Source: an uncultured Mollicutes bacterium (lineage in GTDB: Bacteria; Bacillota_I; Bacilli_A; Acholeplasmatales; Anaeroplasmataceae). Taken from it: DNA of 64,000 nt. Location: NCBI GenBank assembly GCA_900540175.1, contig UQFG01000007.1:1-64000 (forward strand), in the 5' to 3' direction. Below the pieces are notes generated by a model. The model was given only the letters and a program-made list of their open reading frames with translations. It did not search any database and was not told the origin of the DNA. Positions 43,091-51,840 of this stretch are shown in pieces (position 1 is the first letter of the stretch; every line of letters starts with the position of its first letter). Both the position numbers and the translations under genes were made by a program.

Positions 43091-43927
43091 TTATCTTAAA
43101 TCTGTCGTTTGAATGTTGTCCATATCGTCGAATTCTTGGTTTTCACCGCACATCGCCCAAATAAAACTGTAATTGGATGTTCCCACACCGGAATGGATAC
43201 TCCAACTCGGTGAAATCACCAACTGTTCGTTTTGCATCACGATGTGTCTTGTTTCCTGCGGTTGTCCCATCATATGGAAAACGACGTTATCGTTCGGAAT
43301 ATTGAAGTAAAAATACACTTCCATCCGCCGCTCATGCGTATGCGAAGGCATGGTATTCCAACCCGATCCTTCCGAAAGTTCCGTCATCCCCATCGCAAGT
43401 TGGCAACTTTGACATACATCCGGATGGATATATTGATTGATGATACGCTTGTTTAATGTCTTGGCATCGCCGCAAGGACGGTGATTGGCCTTTTCAAAAT
43501 CAATATAATACGTCGGATAACTTTTATGGGCCGGACAAGAGGAAATATAAAACTTCGCCGGATTGGATGCATCATCGGATGCGAAAACAACCTCTTTGGT
43601 TCCCATTCCCACATACATTCCGTCTTTGGATTTCACGTGATAAACTTTCCCGTCTAACGTTACGGTTCCGTTGCCGCCGATATTGATGATGCCCAATTCG
43701 CGACGCTCCAAAAAATAAGCGGCCCGAAGTTCATCCGATGTTTCAAGGGCAAGCGGATGCGTAAGCGGCATTACCCCGCCGGAAATAATCCGATCTTGAT
43801 GAGAATAAACCAATAGAATCTCATCTTCTTCGAATACCTTTTCCATCAGATAATGATTGCGCAATTCTTCGGTCGTATAATACATCGAATCATCCGGATG
43901 ATTGGCATATCTTACTTGTATTTTCAT
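43091..43927 (-). CDS. kduI: 5-keto-4-deoxyuronate isomerase
   Basis: 278-residue zinc cupin. The metal site shows as SHTHERRMEVYFYF (His-x-His-x4-Glu) and WSIHSGVGTSNYSFIWAM near the C-terminus; INIGGNGTV and GMGTKEV are also conserved. KduI isomerises 5-keto-4-deoxyuronate, the open form of the unsaturated uronates that lyases release from pectin or glycosaminoglycans. Its ATG overlaps the stop of the isomerase gene upstream. Confidence 0.97.
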   Translation of the reverse strand: MKIQVRYANHPDDSMYYTTEELRNHYLMEKVFEEDEILLVYSHQDRIISGGVMPLTHPLALETSDELRAAYFLERRELGIINIGGNGTVTLDGKVYHVKSKDGMYVGMGTKEVVFASDDASNPAKFYISSCPAHKSYPTYYIDFEKANHRPCGDAKTLNKRIINQYIHPDVCQSCQLAMGMTELSEGSGWNTMPSHTHERRMEVYFYFNIPNDNVVFHMMGQPQETRHIVMQNEQLVISPSWSIHSGVGTSNYSFIWAMCGENQEFDDMDNIQTTDLR

Positions 43928-44769
43928 ATGTTCTCCTTTTGAATTTTACTTTGAATAAAATCGAAACTTTCTTTCATGTCTTCCGGTTTCGACCCTTCGA
44001 AAATCAAAACCGCATCGGGATTGGTGGCTTGGATTCTTCCTAAAAGGTAATCGTAATCAAACATTCCCTTACCGATGGCCACTTGTTTTAATACACCGTT
44101 TTCTACCACACAATCTTTCAAATGGAAAATGACGATTTTTCCTTTGAAACATTCCAAACAGTCTTCGAAAATTTCTTTATACCGTAGGTAATTATCACTT
44201 GATAAGTAGTTGTACAAATCAACTGTAACAAAAACCGTCCCGTTGTCGATCTCATCGACCAAACGCTTTAATAAAGATGGCTCGTACATGCAGTGCCCGT
44301 AAGCCCCTTCCAAAGCGATTTTCGCCCCGACGGTTTTGGCATAAACCGCCAGTTCATTAAAAACGGTTTTAACGCGTTGATACGCTTCTTCCGTCCGGTT
44401 CATCGGATGATAGGTCCATTTATCATCGTTATACGAACCGGTTTCCGATCCGACATAACCGGCTTTAAAAGCGGAAGCGTATTGCAAATGCTCCTTAAAT
44501 TTGGCAATATTGGTCAAAACCAAATCCGAATTGGAATGGACCGGATTAAAATAAGCCCCCAACATATAAATCGAAAGGCCTTGTTCCGAAAAAGCCTGCG
44601 AAATGGCTTCGGCTTTTTCCAAAGAAAGCGTTCCGGGAAGTCCCGTTTCGTGTTCAATGGCTTTATTTAAAACCAGTTGAACACCGGAAAAACCGACTTC
44701 TTTGGCCAACTCTGCCAGTCGTTTTGGATTGCTTTTCCCGAAATCGTGAACTCTTACACCGATTTTCAT
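43924..44769 (-). CDS. Sugar phosphate isomerase/epimerase (TIM barrel)
   Basis: 281 residues of the xylose-isomerase-like AP endonuclease 2 fold: IGVRVHDFG start, AKTVGAKIALEGAYGH, VFVTVDLYNYL, GKIVIFHLKDC and AVLIFEGSKPEDM, which supply metal-binding Glu/Asp/His residues. The exact substrate is unknown; sitting between kdgK and kduI it probably handles a uronate or keto-sugar. I use the second of two adjacent ATG codons because GGAGG is then five bases away. Confidence 0.8.
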   Translation of the reverse strand: MKIGVRVHDFGKSNPKRLAELAKEVGFSGVQLVLNKAIEHETGLPGTLSLEKAEAISQAFSEQGLSIYMLGAYFNPVHSNSDLVLTNIAKFKEHLQYASAFKAGYVGSETGSYNDDKWTYHPMNRTEEAYQRVKTVFNELAVYAKTVGAKIALEGAYGHCMYEPSLLKRLVDEIDNGTVFVTVDLYNYLSSDNYLRYKEIFEDCLECFKGKIVIFHLKDCVVENGVLKQVAIGKGMFDYDYLLGRIQATNPDAVLIFEGSKPEDMKESFDFIQSKIQKENI

Positions 44770-44802
44770 CATACCCTCCGTAGGATCTAAACAAAACAGA
44801 AG

Positions 44803-44819
44803 GGTGCTAAGATAGCACC
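44803..44819 (-). terminator. Hairpin between kdgK and the isomerase gene
   Basis: GGTGCTA/TAGCACC arms (44803-44809, 44813-44819) in a 63-base gap inside the uronate cluster. The following tract is only partly U-rich on the minus strand, so it may attenuate or stabilise mRNA rather than fully terminate. Confidence 0.6.
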
Positions 44820-44832
44820 GTTTCTTTGTTTT

Positions 44833-45858
44833 TTAGCGTTGAACACGACCGGAAGCATCGCCGCCAGCCAAATTTTCAACTTCTTTTTTGTCAACCAAGT
44901 TGAAATCGCCCGGAATCGTATGTTTCAATGCCGATGCCGCAACAGCAAACTCAAGCGCTTTGCCTTGATCGGAAGGATAGGTAAGTAACCCATGGATCAA
45001 ACCGCCGGAGAAAGAATCACCGCCGCCGACACGGTCAATGATCGGATTGATGTCATAGCGTTTGGATTGATAGAATTCTTTGCCGTTGTAAATCAACGCT
45101 TTCCAGCCGTTATGCGTAGCCGAGAACGATTCACGCAACGTCGATACGACGTATTTGAAACCGAATTCTTTAGCCATAGCCTTAAAGATGCCTTCATATC
45201 CGGCCGCATCGGTCTTACCGCCTTCTACATCGGCATCCGGTTTGAATCCCAAACACAATTCGGCATCTTCTTCGTTACCGATACATACATCCACGTATTT
45301 CATCAATGGACGCATAATGGAAATCGCTTTTTCCGAAGTCCATAATTTTTTACGGAAATTGAGGTCAACCGAAACCGTTACTCCGTGACGTTTTGCCGCT
45401 TCGCAAGCAAGACGAGTCAATTCAGCCGATTTATCGCTGATAGCCGGTGTGATTCCGGACCAGTGGAACCAATCGGCTCCTTCCATGATCTGATCGAAAT
45501 CGAAATCTTCCGGATCGGCTAAAGCAATCGCCGAATTAGCCCGGTCGTAAATAACTTTAGAAGGACGCATGGATGCGCCGGTTTCCAAATAATAAATACC
45601 GACACGGTCTCCGCCGCGTTTGATATAATCGGTATGAACGCCGTATTTTCTTAACGCATTGACAGCGCATTGACCGATTTCGTGTTCCGGAAGTTTGGTG
45701 ACAAAATAAGCATCGTGTCCGTAATTCGCACAAGATACCGCCACATTGGCTTCGCCCCCTCCGTAAACAACATCAAATGAGTCCGATTGGACAAACCGGG
45801 AATTACCCGGTGTGGATAATCTCAACATGATTTCCCCTAATGTTACTACTTTTGCCAT
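44833..45858 (-). CDS. kdgK: 2-keto-3-deoxygluconate kinase (PfkB family), copy 1
   Basis: About 341 residues: PfkB kinase with VTLGEIMLRLSTPGNSRFVQSDSF, VYGGGEANVAVSCANYGHDA, and the catalytic end DRVGGGDSFSGGLIHGLL (Asp in GGGDSF is the base). It phosphorylates 2-keto-3-deoxygluconate to KDPG. Start at ATG 45856-45858 (MAKVVTLGE) since GGAGAA is nine bases upstream and the longer frame overlaps the YhcH gene. About half identical by eye to copy 2 at 46347-47378. Confidence 0.9.
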   Translation of the reverse strand: MAKVVTLGEIMLRLSTPGNSRFVQSDSFDVVYGGGEANVAVSCANYGHDAYFVTKLPEHEIGQCAVNALRKYGVHTDYIKRGGDRVGIYYLETGASMRPSKVIYDRANSAIALADPEDFDFDQIMEGADWFHWSGITPAISDKSAELTRLACEAAKRHGVTVSVDLNFRKKLWTSEKAISIMRPLMKYVDVCIGNEEDAELCLGFKPDADVEGGKTDAAGYEGIFKAMAKEFGFKYVVSTLRESFSATHNGWKALIYNGKEFYQSKRYDINPIIDRVGGGDSFSGGLIHGLLTYPSDQGKALEFAVAASALKHTIPGDFNLVDKKEVENLAGGDASGRVQR

Positions 45859-45862
45859 ACTT

Positions 45863-46333
45863 TTAATTTTCTCCTTCATCTATTCTAATTTTAATAACTG
45901 CTTTTTCCACCAAATGATCATCGACCTTCGCTTTGGCCAAATGAACATCTTCCGGATAAACAAGCGCAAAACCTTCTTCCAAAACGAAATAAACCGTATC
46001 GTTTGTTGCCGCATATTTCGTAACGTCTTTTTCTTGGTTGTACGGTGTCGTCACCACCAAAGACGGATTGGAAAGATCCGTATAACCGAACGATTCTTTG
46101 CCCTTTAATACAATCTGCAAATCCAAATAATGTTCGTGGTTTTCGAAAAAACATTCTTCCAAAGGACGGGCAACATACGTATCGCGGTTGACATAAACCG
46201 CATTGCCGTCAATTGATGTTTTTCCTTTCGGCAAGGCCAATAAATCATGTGTCAAAACATAATCAATGGCCGTATCAATATTTTTACTGAGACCTTTATA
46301 ACGTTTGATATCTTTTAATTTTCCGACAATCAT
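45863..46333 (-). CDS. YhcH/YjgK/YiaL family protein (DUF386)
   Basis: 156 residues. Hallmarks of this cupin-like family: KTSIDGNAVYVNRDTYVARP, FENHEHYLDLQIVLKGKESFGY and EGFALVYPEDVHLAK, with a conserved His-Glu-x-His metal-type site. Members (also called beta-galactosidase subunit beta or EbgC-like) act as sugar mutarotases or accessory proteins in sialic acid and uronate clusters. It sits between two kdgK copies. Confidence 0.88.
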   Translation of the reverse strand: MIVGKLKDIKRYKGLSKNIDTAIDYVLTHDLLALPKGKTSIDGNAVYVNRDTYVARPLEECFFENHEHYLDLQIVLKGKESFGYTDLSNPSLVVTTPYNQEKDVTKYAATNDTVYFVLEEGFALVYPEDVHLAKAKVDDHLVEKAVIKIRIDEGEN

Positions 46334-46346
46334 TGTTTTACTCCTT

Positions 46347-47378
46347 CTATCTTACCACTTCGGCTGTACCGTTTGCGGCCATAAACGTCTCGATATCTTC
46401 ACAAGAAAGAACCGAGGCATCCCCGTAAACCGTGTGTTTTAAAACAGAGGTATTTAATCCGTAACGAACGGCATAAGCCGGATTGGAAAAATCTTTCAAC
46501 AAACCGTGGATGACACCGGAAGCAAAAGCATCGCCGCCGCCGATTCGATCATAAATATTGAAACGGATCGGTTCGGTCAATTCCATCGACAGTTCGTTTT
46601 TATTCAAACTGAAATAATATCCAGCCAATGAATTTTCCGTAGCCGAATAAACAACTCGATCGGTTCCGAAAATATACTTCAACTGGTATTTTTCAATCAT
46701 CTTCGGGAAGACATTACGGCGTTTTTCCGATAAAGTTCCGTCTTTGAATTCCTCATCCAAAGGAATTTCCAAGATCGTATTGGCATCCCAAAAAGACGCG
46801 AATACAATATCGACGTAATCCATGATTTTCTTGTAAATCGGCCGTGCTTCTTCAACCGTCCAAAGTTTGGTTCGGTAGTTGAAATCAAAACTGATCGGCA
46901 CATGGTATTTTTTGGCTTCCCTTACCGCTCGAAAAGCAACCTTGCGAACTCTTTCTCCAAGCGCAAGCGTAATTCCACTTAAATGAAACCAAGTCGCTCC
47001 TTCAAAGATTTCCTGCCAATTGAATTCATCTTCTTGGATTCTGGTAATAGCCGAGTGTTTTCGGTTGTAAATGACTTTCGACGGTCTTCCGCCGAAGCCG
47101 GTTTCAAGAAAATAAATACCGATGGTCGAGGAACCGCGTACGACGTATTTGGTGTTTACTCCATGAGAACGCAAATGCGTGACCGCCCCGTCCCCCAACT
47201 GATTGGGCGGCAGTTTGGATATAAAATACGTATTATGACCCATATGCGAAAGAGCAACCGCCACATTGGCCTCTCCCCCGCCGTAATTGACCATAAAAGA
47301 ATGCGTTTGATTAATGGTTGAATAATCCGGTGTGGAAAGCCTGAGCATGATCTCACCGAGTGTTATTATTTTCTCCAT
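46347..47378 (-). CDS. kdgK: 2-keto-3-deoxygluconate kinase (PfkB family), copy 2
   Basis: 343 residues of the same PfkB subgroup: KIITLGEIMLRLSTPDYSTI, VNYGGGEANVAVALSHMGHNT, and DRIGGGDAFASGVIHGLL near the end. All catalytic motifs are intact, so both copies may be active; one could prefer a related keto-deoxy acid (for example 2-keto-3-deoxygalactonate). It follows eda by 21 bases. Confidence 0.88.
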   Translation of the reverse strand: MEKIITLGEIMLRLSTPDYSTINQTHSFMVNYGGGEANVAVALSHMGHNTYFISKLPPNQLGDGAVTHLRSHGVNTKYVVRGSSTIGIYFLETGFGGRPSKVIYNRKHSAITRIQEDEFNWQEIFEGATWFHLSGITLALGERVRKVAFRAVREAKKYHVPISFDFNYRTKLWTVEEARPIYKKIMDYVDIVFASFWDANTILEIPLDEEFKDGTLSEKRRNVFPKMIEKYQLKYIFGTDRVVYSATENSLAGYYFSLNKNELSMELTEPIRFNIYDRIGGGDAFASGVIHGLLKDFSNPAYAVRYGLNTSVLKHTVYGDASVLSCEDIETFMAANGTAEVVR

Positions 47379-47399
47379 AAATTCTCCTTAAAATGGATA

Positions 47400-48053
47400 T
47401 TATTTTGAGGCTCTTGCGTCTTTTACTGCCTGAACAAATTGTTTAGCCAGTTCCGTAACACCGGCATAATCGCCTTTTTTAGCTGGACCCGTTAAATCCG
47501 AACCGGTTCCGACCGCAACAACGCCGGCTTTGATCCAATCGGCAACGTTCGATAAAGAAACACCACCCGTAGGCATGATATTTACTTGCGGAAGCGGACC
47601 CTTAACGGCTTTGACATAAGAAGGTCCTGGAAGCGAACCGGGGAACAATTTAATAATATCGCATCCGGCTTCCATCGCATGAACCATTTCCGTAATCGTC
47701 ATACAACCCGGCATATAAGGTACTTGATAACGGTTGCACAATCTTGCCGTCTCTGCGTCAAATCCCGGAGAAACAATGTATTCCGCACCCGCTAAAATAG
47801 CCGCACGAGCCGTTTCAGCATCCAATACCGTACCGGCACCGACGATGAGTTTATCGGCAGGGAAAGTCGCTTTTAACGATTTGATTACGTCTGCACAACC
47901 CGGTACCGTAAACGTCATTTCAATGGCCGGAACACCGCCTTCAATGCAGGCTTCGGCAATCTTAGTGGCCTTTTCTTCGTTTTCTGCCCGAACAACAGCC
48001 ACAACACCGACTGCGGCAATGCGGTTTAAAACATCAAACTTTTTCATTCTCAC
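47400..48053 (-). CDS. eda: KDPG/KHG aldolase
   Basis: 217-residue TIM-barrel aldolase: VVAVVRAENEEKA (Glu-Arg type motif), AIEMTFTVPG, LIVGAGTVLDAETARAAILAGAEYIVSPGF and the Schiff-base lysine in CDIIKLFPGSLPGPSYVKAVKGPLP, MPTGGVS. It splits KDPG into pyruvate and glyceraldehyde-3-P. First gene of the uronate operon. Two starts are possible: GTG at 48051-48053 or ATG at 48045-48047; AGAGGT lies 5 or 11 bases upstream respectively. Confidence 0.95.
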   Translation of the reverse strand: MRMKKFDVLNRIAAVGVVAVVRAENEEKATKIAEACIEGGVPAIEMTFTVPGCADVIKSLKATFPADKLIVGAGTVLDAETARAAILAGAEYIVSPGFDAETARLCNRYQVPYMPGCMTITEMVHAMEAGCDIIKLFPGSLPGPSYVKAVKGPLPQVNIMPTGGVSLSNVADWIKAGVVAVGTGSDLTGPAKKGDYAGVTELAKQFVQAVKDARASK

Positions 48054-48103
48054 TTAATACCTCTTTCTTTTTCCATATTTTTCTAAATGAAATGTTCATA
48101 GTT

Positions 48104-48132
48104 ATTATAAAATGAAACGGCGCTTTTGTCAA
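48104..48132 (-). promoter_or_regulatory. Consensus promoter of the uronate operon
   Basis: TTGACA (48127-48132), 17 bases, TATAAT (48104-48109): a perfect sigma-A promoter. TTTCATTT occurs twice, in the spacer and downstream of the -10, which might mark a repressor site. Confidence 0.85.
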
Positions 48133-48199
48133 CGAAAGCCTTTACATAAATCCGCAAGAAAACCGTAAAAATAAACCAAAATCAAAAAAACAACAAAAA

Positions 48200-48228
48200 G
48201 CGCCAACCGTTTCGCAAACGGTTGACGC
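48200..48228 (-). terminator. Terminator of secA
   Basis: Thirteen-base arms GCGTCAACCGTTT/AAACGGTTGGCGC with one wobble pair, loop GCG, and U-run on the minus strand. Confidence 0.9.
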
Positions 48229-48235
48229 CTTTTCT

Positions 48236-50806
48236 TTATCTGTTTTTAAGTCCGCAGCAATATTTGTATTTTTTACCGCTACCGCACGGACACGGATCGT
48301 TCGGTCCGACGTGCTGCTTTTTTTCCACCGGTTTTTTCTTCGAAGGCTCTTTGACATCGTTGGTCGTAAGACCTTTCATCGGATCTTGTTCCGGTTCTTT
48401 CAAACGAATCTGCAATTTCGAATGCGTCACGTATTCCAGCACGCGGGCATTGATATTTTTATTGAGTCGTTCGAAGCGCGCATAGCCTTCCTGCTGATAA
48501 ATCTCAAGCGGATTGGTCTGTGCATACGATTGCAAAACAACGCCTTGTCGCAAGCCCTGCATATCATCGATATGCCGCATCCAAAATTGATCCAAAATCC
48601 GCAACAGCATATCTTTTAAATACATATCGAACAAATTATCCGGCAAATCCAACTGATACTGGATTTTGGCTTGTTCTGCCGCCTCTTTGTTTTGATCAAT
48701 CCGTTCGTAAGCTTTTGAACAAATATAGTCGATGATCTGTTCGTCATCCAGCGTTTTCAAAACCTCGACATCGATCGTATTGGGCGGTAAATATTTCCCG
48801 TTGAAACTTTGCGCAATCGCATCATCGTCGATTTCGAATTTTTTGGAACTGATCTGCCGCATGTGCGCAGAAGCGATTTCTTCAATGGCCCGCCGCATCA
48901 TTTGCCGAACCAAATCCTCCAAATGATCGACTTTGACAACTTGCATCCGTTGCTTGTAAAAAATTTCCCGTTGACGCCGAATGACATCATCGTATTTCAA
49001 GACGTTTTTACGGGAATCGAAGTTATTTCCCTCTACTCTGGTCTGAGCGGATGTAACGGCTCTGGAGACCATTTTGGATGTAATCGGAGCATCCGCCTGA
49101 TCGGTTCCTTTATTCATTAAATTGATGATCATAGCCAACCGGTTTTTAAACGTATCCCCACCGAACCGCTGAATCAAATCATCTTCGGTGGAAATATAAA
49201 ACTGGGAAAAACCGGGATCTCCTTGTCGACCGGACCGACCTCTTAACTGGTTGTCGATTCGTCTAGATTCGTGGCGTTCCGTTCCGAGAACGACCAAACC
49301 GCCCAATTCCTTGACTCCTTCGCCTAATTTGATATCGGTACCGCGTCCGGCCATATTGGTCGAAATCGTAACGGCCTTCTGTTGTCCGGCTTTAGCGACG
49401 ATTTCGGCTTCCCGTTCATTGTTTTTGGCATTTAAAACCTCATGCGGAATCCCTTGTTTTTGCAACATGGAAGAAACCAGTTCGGATGTTTCGACGTTGG
49501 CCGTACCGACCAGCACCGGCTGTCCTTTTTCATAGCATTCTTTGATTTTTTCCACCAAAGCTTTGAATTTGGCTTCCTGAGAGATAAAAATCAAATCCGG
49601 TAAATCCGTCCGAATGACCGGTTTATTGGTCGGAACTTCAACCACGTACATATTGTAAATGTTGCGGAATTCTTCTTCTTCGGTTTTGGCAGTACCGGTC
49701 ATACCGGAAAGTTTTTTATACATTCGGAAAAAATTTTGATACGTGATCGTCGCAACCGTTTGCGTTTCTTTTTTGATTTCGACATTTTCTTTGGCTTCAA
49801 TCGCCTGATGAAGTCCTTCCGAATACTGCCGACCTTTTAAAATACGACCGGTAAACGAATCGACAATCAATACCTCGCCGTTTTGAACGACGTATTCTTT
49901 CCCGTTTTTGAAAATGAAATTGGCCTTTAAAGCATTGTTGATCGCATGAACCAACTCCACATACTGAATGTCGTAAATATTGTTGACACCGAATACTTTT
50001 TCGGCTTTTTCCATTCCCGAAGGCGTCAACTGGACATGTCTGGATTCAATATCGATTTCATAGTCTTCTTCCTGCAGGCGCTTGGCAAACGTATCGGCCC
50101 GCAAATAAAGCGAAGAATTGTTTTTCGGGGCGCCGGAAATAATCAACGGCGTTCTGGCTTCATCGACTAAAATGGAATCCACCTCGTCGATGATCGCATA
50201 ATTCAAGCCCTTACACTGCGTAATCTGTTTTTCGTTATGCACCATATTATCGCGTAGATAATCAAACCCGAGTTCGCTGTTGGTACTGTAAAGAATATCG
50301 GAAGCGTACGCTTCTCTTTTCTGTTCGCTGGACAGTTCCCTTAAATTCAGTCCGACCGTAAGGCCCAAAAAGCGGTAAATTTCACCGATCGGTCCTTCAA
50401 CTTCACGCCGAGCCAAATACTCGTTGACCGTAACAATGTGAACCCCTTCTCCGGTTAACGCATTCAAATAAGCCGGTAAAACCGCTGTCAGCGTTTTTCC
50501 TTCTCCGGTTTTCATTTCGGCGATATTTCCGCCGTGGATGGCAACGGCACCGATCAACTGGACATGATACGGTTTCATTCCCGTAACCCGAAAAGCCGCT
50601 TCTTTGGCAACCGCATAGGCTTCCGGTAAAAGATCATCCAACGTTTTTCCTTCTTTTAATTGTTGTTTGAAATAAAGTGTTTTTCCTTTTAATTCGTCAT
50701 CGCTGTATTTCTGGATTTCCGGTTCCAATGCCTCGATTTTAGATGCGATCTTGGCACATCGTTTCATTTCCTGATATCCGGAATCAAATAATTTCTTTAA
50801 ACCCAT
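48236..50806 (-). CDS. secA: Preprotein translocase ATPase SecA
   Basis: 856 residues: Walker A MKTGEGKTLTAVLPAYLNAL, Walker B with NYAIIDEVDSILVDEARTPLIISG, helicase motif GTDIKLGEGVKELGGL, RIDNQLRGRSGRQGDPG, and a C-terminal SEC-C zinc motif PCPCGSGKKYKYCCG that binds SecB or ribosomes. It drives protein export through SecYEG. Single-gene unit with promoter at 50868-50896 and terminator at 48200-48228. Confidence 0.99.
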   Translation of the reverse strand: MGLKKLFDSGYQEMKRCAKIASKIEALEPEIQKYSDDELKGKTLYFKQQLKEGKTLDDLLPEAYAVAKEAAFRVTGMKPYHVQLIGAVAIHGGNIAEMKTGEGKTLTAVLPAYLNALTGEGVHIVTVNEYLARREVEGPIGEIYRFLGLTVGLNLRELSSEQKREAYASDILYSTNSELGFDYLRDNMVHNEKQITQCKGLNYAIIDEVDSILVDEARTPLIISGAPKNNSSLYLRADTFAKRLQEEDYEIDIESRHVQLTPSGMEKAEKVFGVNNIYDIQYVELVHAINNALKANFIFKNGKEYVVQNGEVLIVDSFTGRILKGRQYSEGLHQAIEAKENVEIKKETQTVATITYQNFFRMYKKLSGMTGTAKTEEEEFRNIYNMYVVEVPTNKPVIRTDLPDLIFISQEAKFKALVEKIKECYEKGQPVLVGTANVETSELVSSMLQKQGIPHEVLNAKNNEREAEIVAKAGQQKAVTISTNMAGRGTDIKLGEGVKELGGLVVLGTERHESRRIDNQLRGRSGRQGDPGFSQFYISTEDDLIQRFGGDTFKNRLAMIINLMNKGTDQADAPITSKMVSRAVTSAQTRVEGNNFDSRKNVLKYDDVIRRQREIFYKQRMQVVKVDHLEDLVRQMMRRAIEEIASAHMRQISSKKFEIDDDAIAQSFNGKYLPPNTIDVEVLKTLDDEQIIDYICSKAYERIDQNKEAAEQAKIQYQLDLPDNLFDMYLKDMLLRILDQFWMRHIDDMQGLRQGVVLQSYAQTNPLEIYQQEGYARFERLNKNINARVLEYVTHSKLQIRLKEPEQDPMKGLTTNDVKEPSKKKPVEKKQHVGPNDPCPCGSGKKYKYCCGLKNR

Positions 50807-50867
50807 CTGTTTTATCCTCTCTTGAGATATTCTAATCCTTACACAATAAAATCATTATATCGTTTTT

Positions 50868-50896
50868 ATCATACAATAAAATTCCAAAATTTTCAA
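50868..50896 (-). promoter_or_regulatory. Promoter of secA
   Basis: TTGAAA (50891-50896), 17 bases, TATGAT (50868-50873). A second TATAAT lies nearer the gene but without a good -35. Confidence 0.65.
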
Positions 50897-50935
50897 GAAA
50901 ACTTTTTATCAAGCCCATCCGCCTACAAAAGAAAA

Positions 50936-50951
50936 CGGGACGCATGTCCCG
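50936..50951 (-). terminator. Terminator of hpf
   Basis: CGGGAC/GTCCCG hairpin with flanking A/U runs, just after the hpf stop. Confidence 0.8.
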
Positions 50952-50966
50952 CTTTTCCTCTTATTC

Positions 50967-51497
50967 TTATTTTGTATGCGTTTCGATAATCGCATAATCG
51001 CCGTCATCTCTTAAATAAATGACGTTGGTTTTCCGTGTTTCTTTATCCAAGTAAACGAAGAAATCATGCCCCAATAACTCCATTTGATCGATCGCTTCTT
51101 CCGAAGTCATCGGCTCTAACTCAACGTTTTTGTCGCGGACGATTCGTTCATCGCGTTTCGGCGTCACTTCCACATCCACCGAGCGAATGCCTTTTTTACC
51201 CAGTTTATCTTTCATACGATCGTTATAGCGCCGCAGTTGTTTCATCAACTTGTCAATCGCGCCGTCGATGGCTGCATAGATATCCATGTCTTGTACTTCC
51301 GCGCGAAGTATAATATTTTTGGTCGGAATTGTAACCTCCACTTTATGATACGCTTTGTACACCTTGCAAACCACCCGAGCCGAAACGGATTCGTAATCCG
51401 GCAACAGCCCTTCTAATTTCGTCAGTTTTTTCAAGGCATATTCCTTGTTCGCATCAGACGGTGAGAAACCGTTTTTTCCTACAATTTCTACCTTCAT
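50967..51497 (-). CDS. hpf: Long-form ribosome hibernation promoting factor
   Basis: About 176 residues: N-terminal HPF/YfiA domain (VEIVGKNGFSPSDANKEYALKKLTKLEGLL, DMDIYAAIDGAIDKLMKQLRRYNDRMKDK) and a C-terminal dimerisation domain (EPMTSEEAIDQMELLGHDFFVYLDKETRKTNVIYLRDDGDYAIIE). The long form alone makes 100S ribosome dimers in stationary phase. ATG 51495-51497 is preceded by AGGAGTG. Confidence 0.97.
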   Translation of the reverse strand: MKVEIVGKNGFSPSDANKEYALKKLTKLEGLLPDYESVSARVVCKVYKAYHKVEVTIPTKNIILRAEVQDMDIYAAIDGAIDKLMKQLRRYNDRMKDKLGKKGIRSVDVEVTPKRDERIVRDKNVELEPMTSEEAIDQMELLGHDFFVYLDKETRKTNVIYLRDDGDYAIIETHTK

Positions 51498-51521
51498 CAA
51501 TATCACTCCTTTTCTGTCTTT

Positions 51522-51550
51522 ATTATAGCACAAGATAAAAACGTTTTCAA
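51522..51550 (-). promoter_or_regulatory. Promoter of hpf
   Basis: TTGAAA (51545-51550), 17 bases, TATAAT (51522-51527). Confidence 0.75.
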
Positions 51551-51557
51551 TCCGTCT

Positions 51558-51758
51558 TTACAACTTATAAACGTTTTGAGCCTGCAGTCCTTTTTCCCCG
51601 ACAACAAGATCGAATTCCACCAGTTGACCTTCACTCAAGGTTTTAAATCCGTCATCTAAAATCGAACTATAATGAACGAAAATATCATCATAGTTTTCTT
51701 TGACGATGAACCCGTATCCTTTCTCGTTATTGAACCATTTTACTTTTCCTACTAACAT
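51558..51758 (-). CDS. csp: Cold shock domain protein
   Basis: 66 residues, a single cold-shock OB fold with RNP1 KGYGFI and RNP2-like DIFVHYS ([28 protein letters not shown]). Binds single-stranded RNA/DNA. The start is ATG 51756-51758 after AAGGAGG. Promoter at 51787-51816. No clear terminator before hpf. Confidence 0.95.
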   Translation of the reverse strand: MLVGKVKWFNNEKGYGFIVKENYDDIFVHYSSILDDGFKTLSEGQLVEFDLVVGEKGLQAQNVYKL

Positions 51759-51786
51759 CTTTGTTTTCCTCCTTGTCGATACTCCT

Positions 51787-51816
51787 ATCATACCTCTTTT
51801 CAAACCCTTCTTTCAA
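51787..51816 (-). promoter_or_regulatory. Promoter of csp
   Basis: TTGAAA (51811-51816), 18 bases, TATGAT (51787-51792). Confidence 0.65.
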
Positions 51817-51840
51817 CAAAAACGATACGTAAAAAATCGA

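Noticed and set aside
44803..44832. T-box or attenuator RNA inside the uronate cluster
   Set aside because: Only a 7-bp hairpin is present; no T-box sequence or specifier region.
48133..48147. Possible CcpA (cre) site next to the uronate promoter
   Set aside because: At least two mismatches to the consensus, including the central CG; too weak to list.
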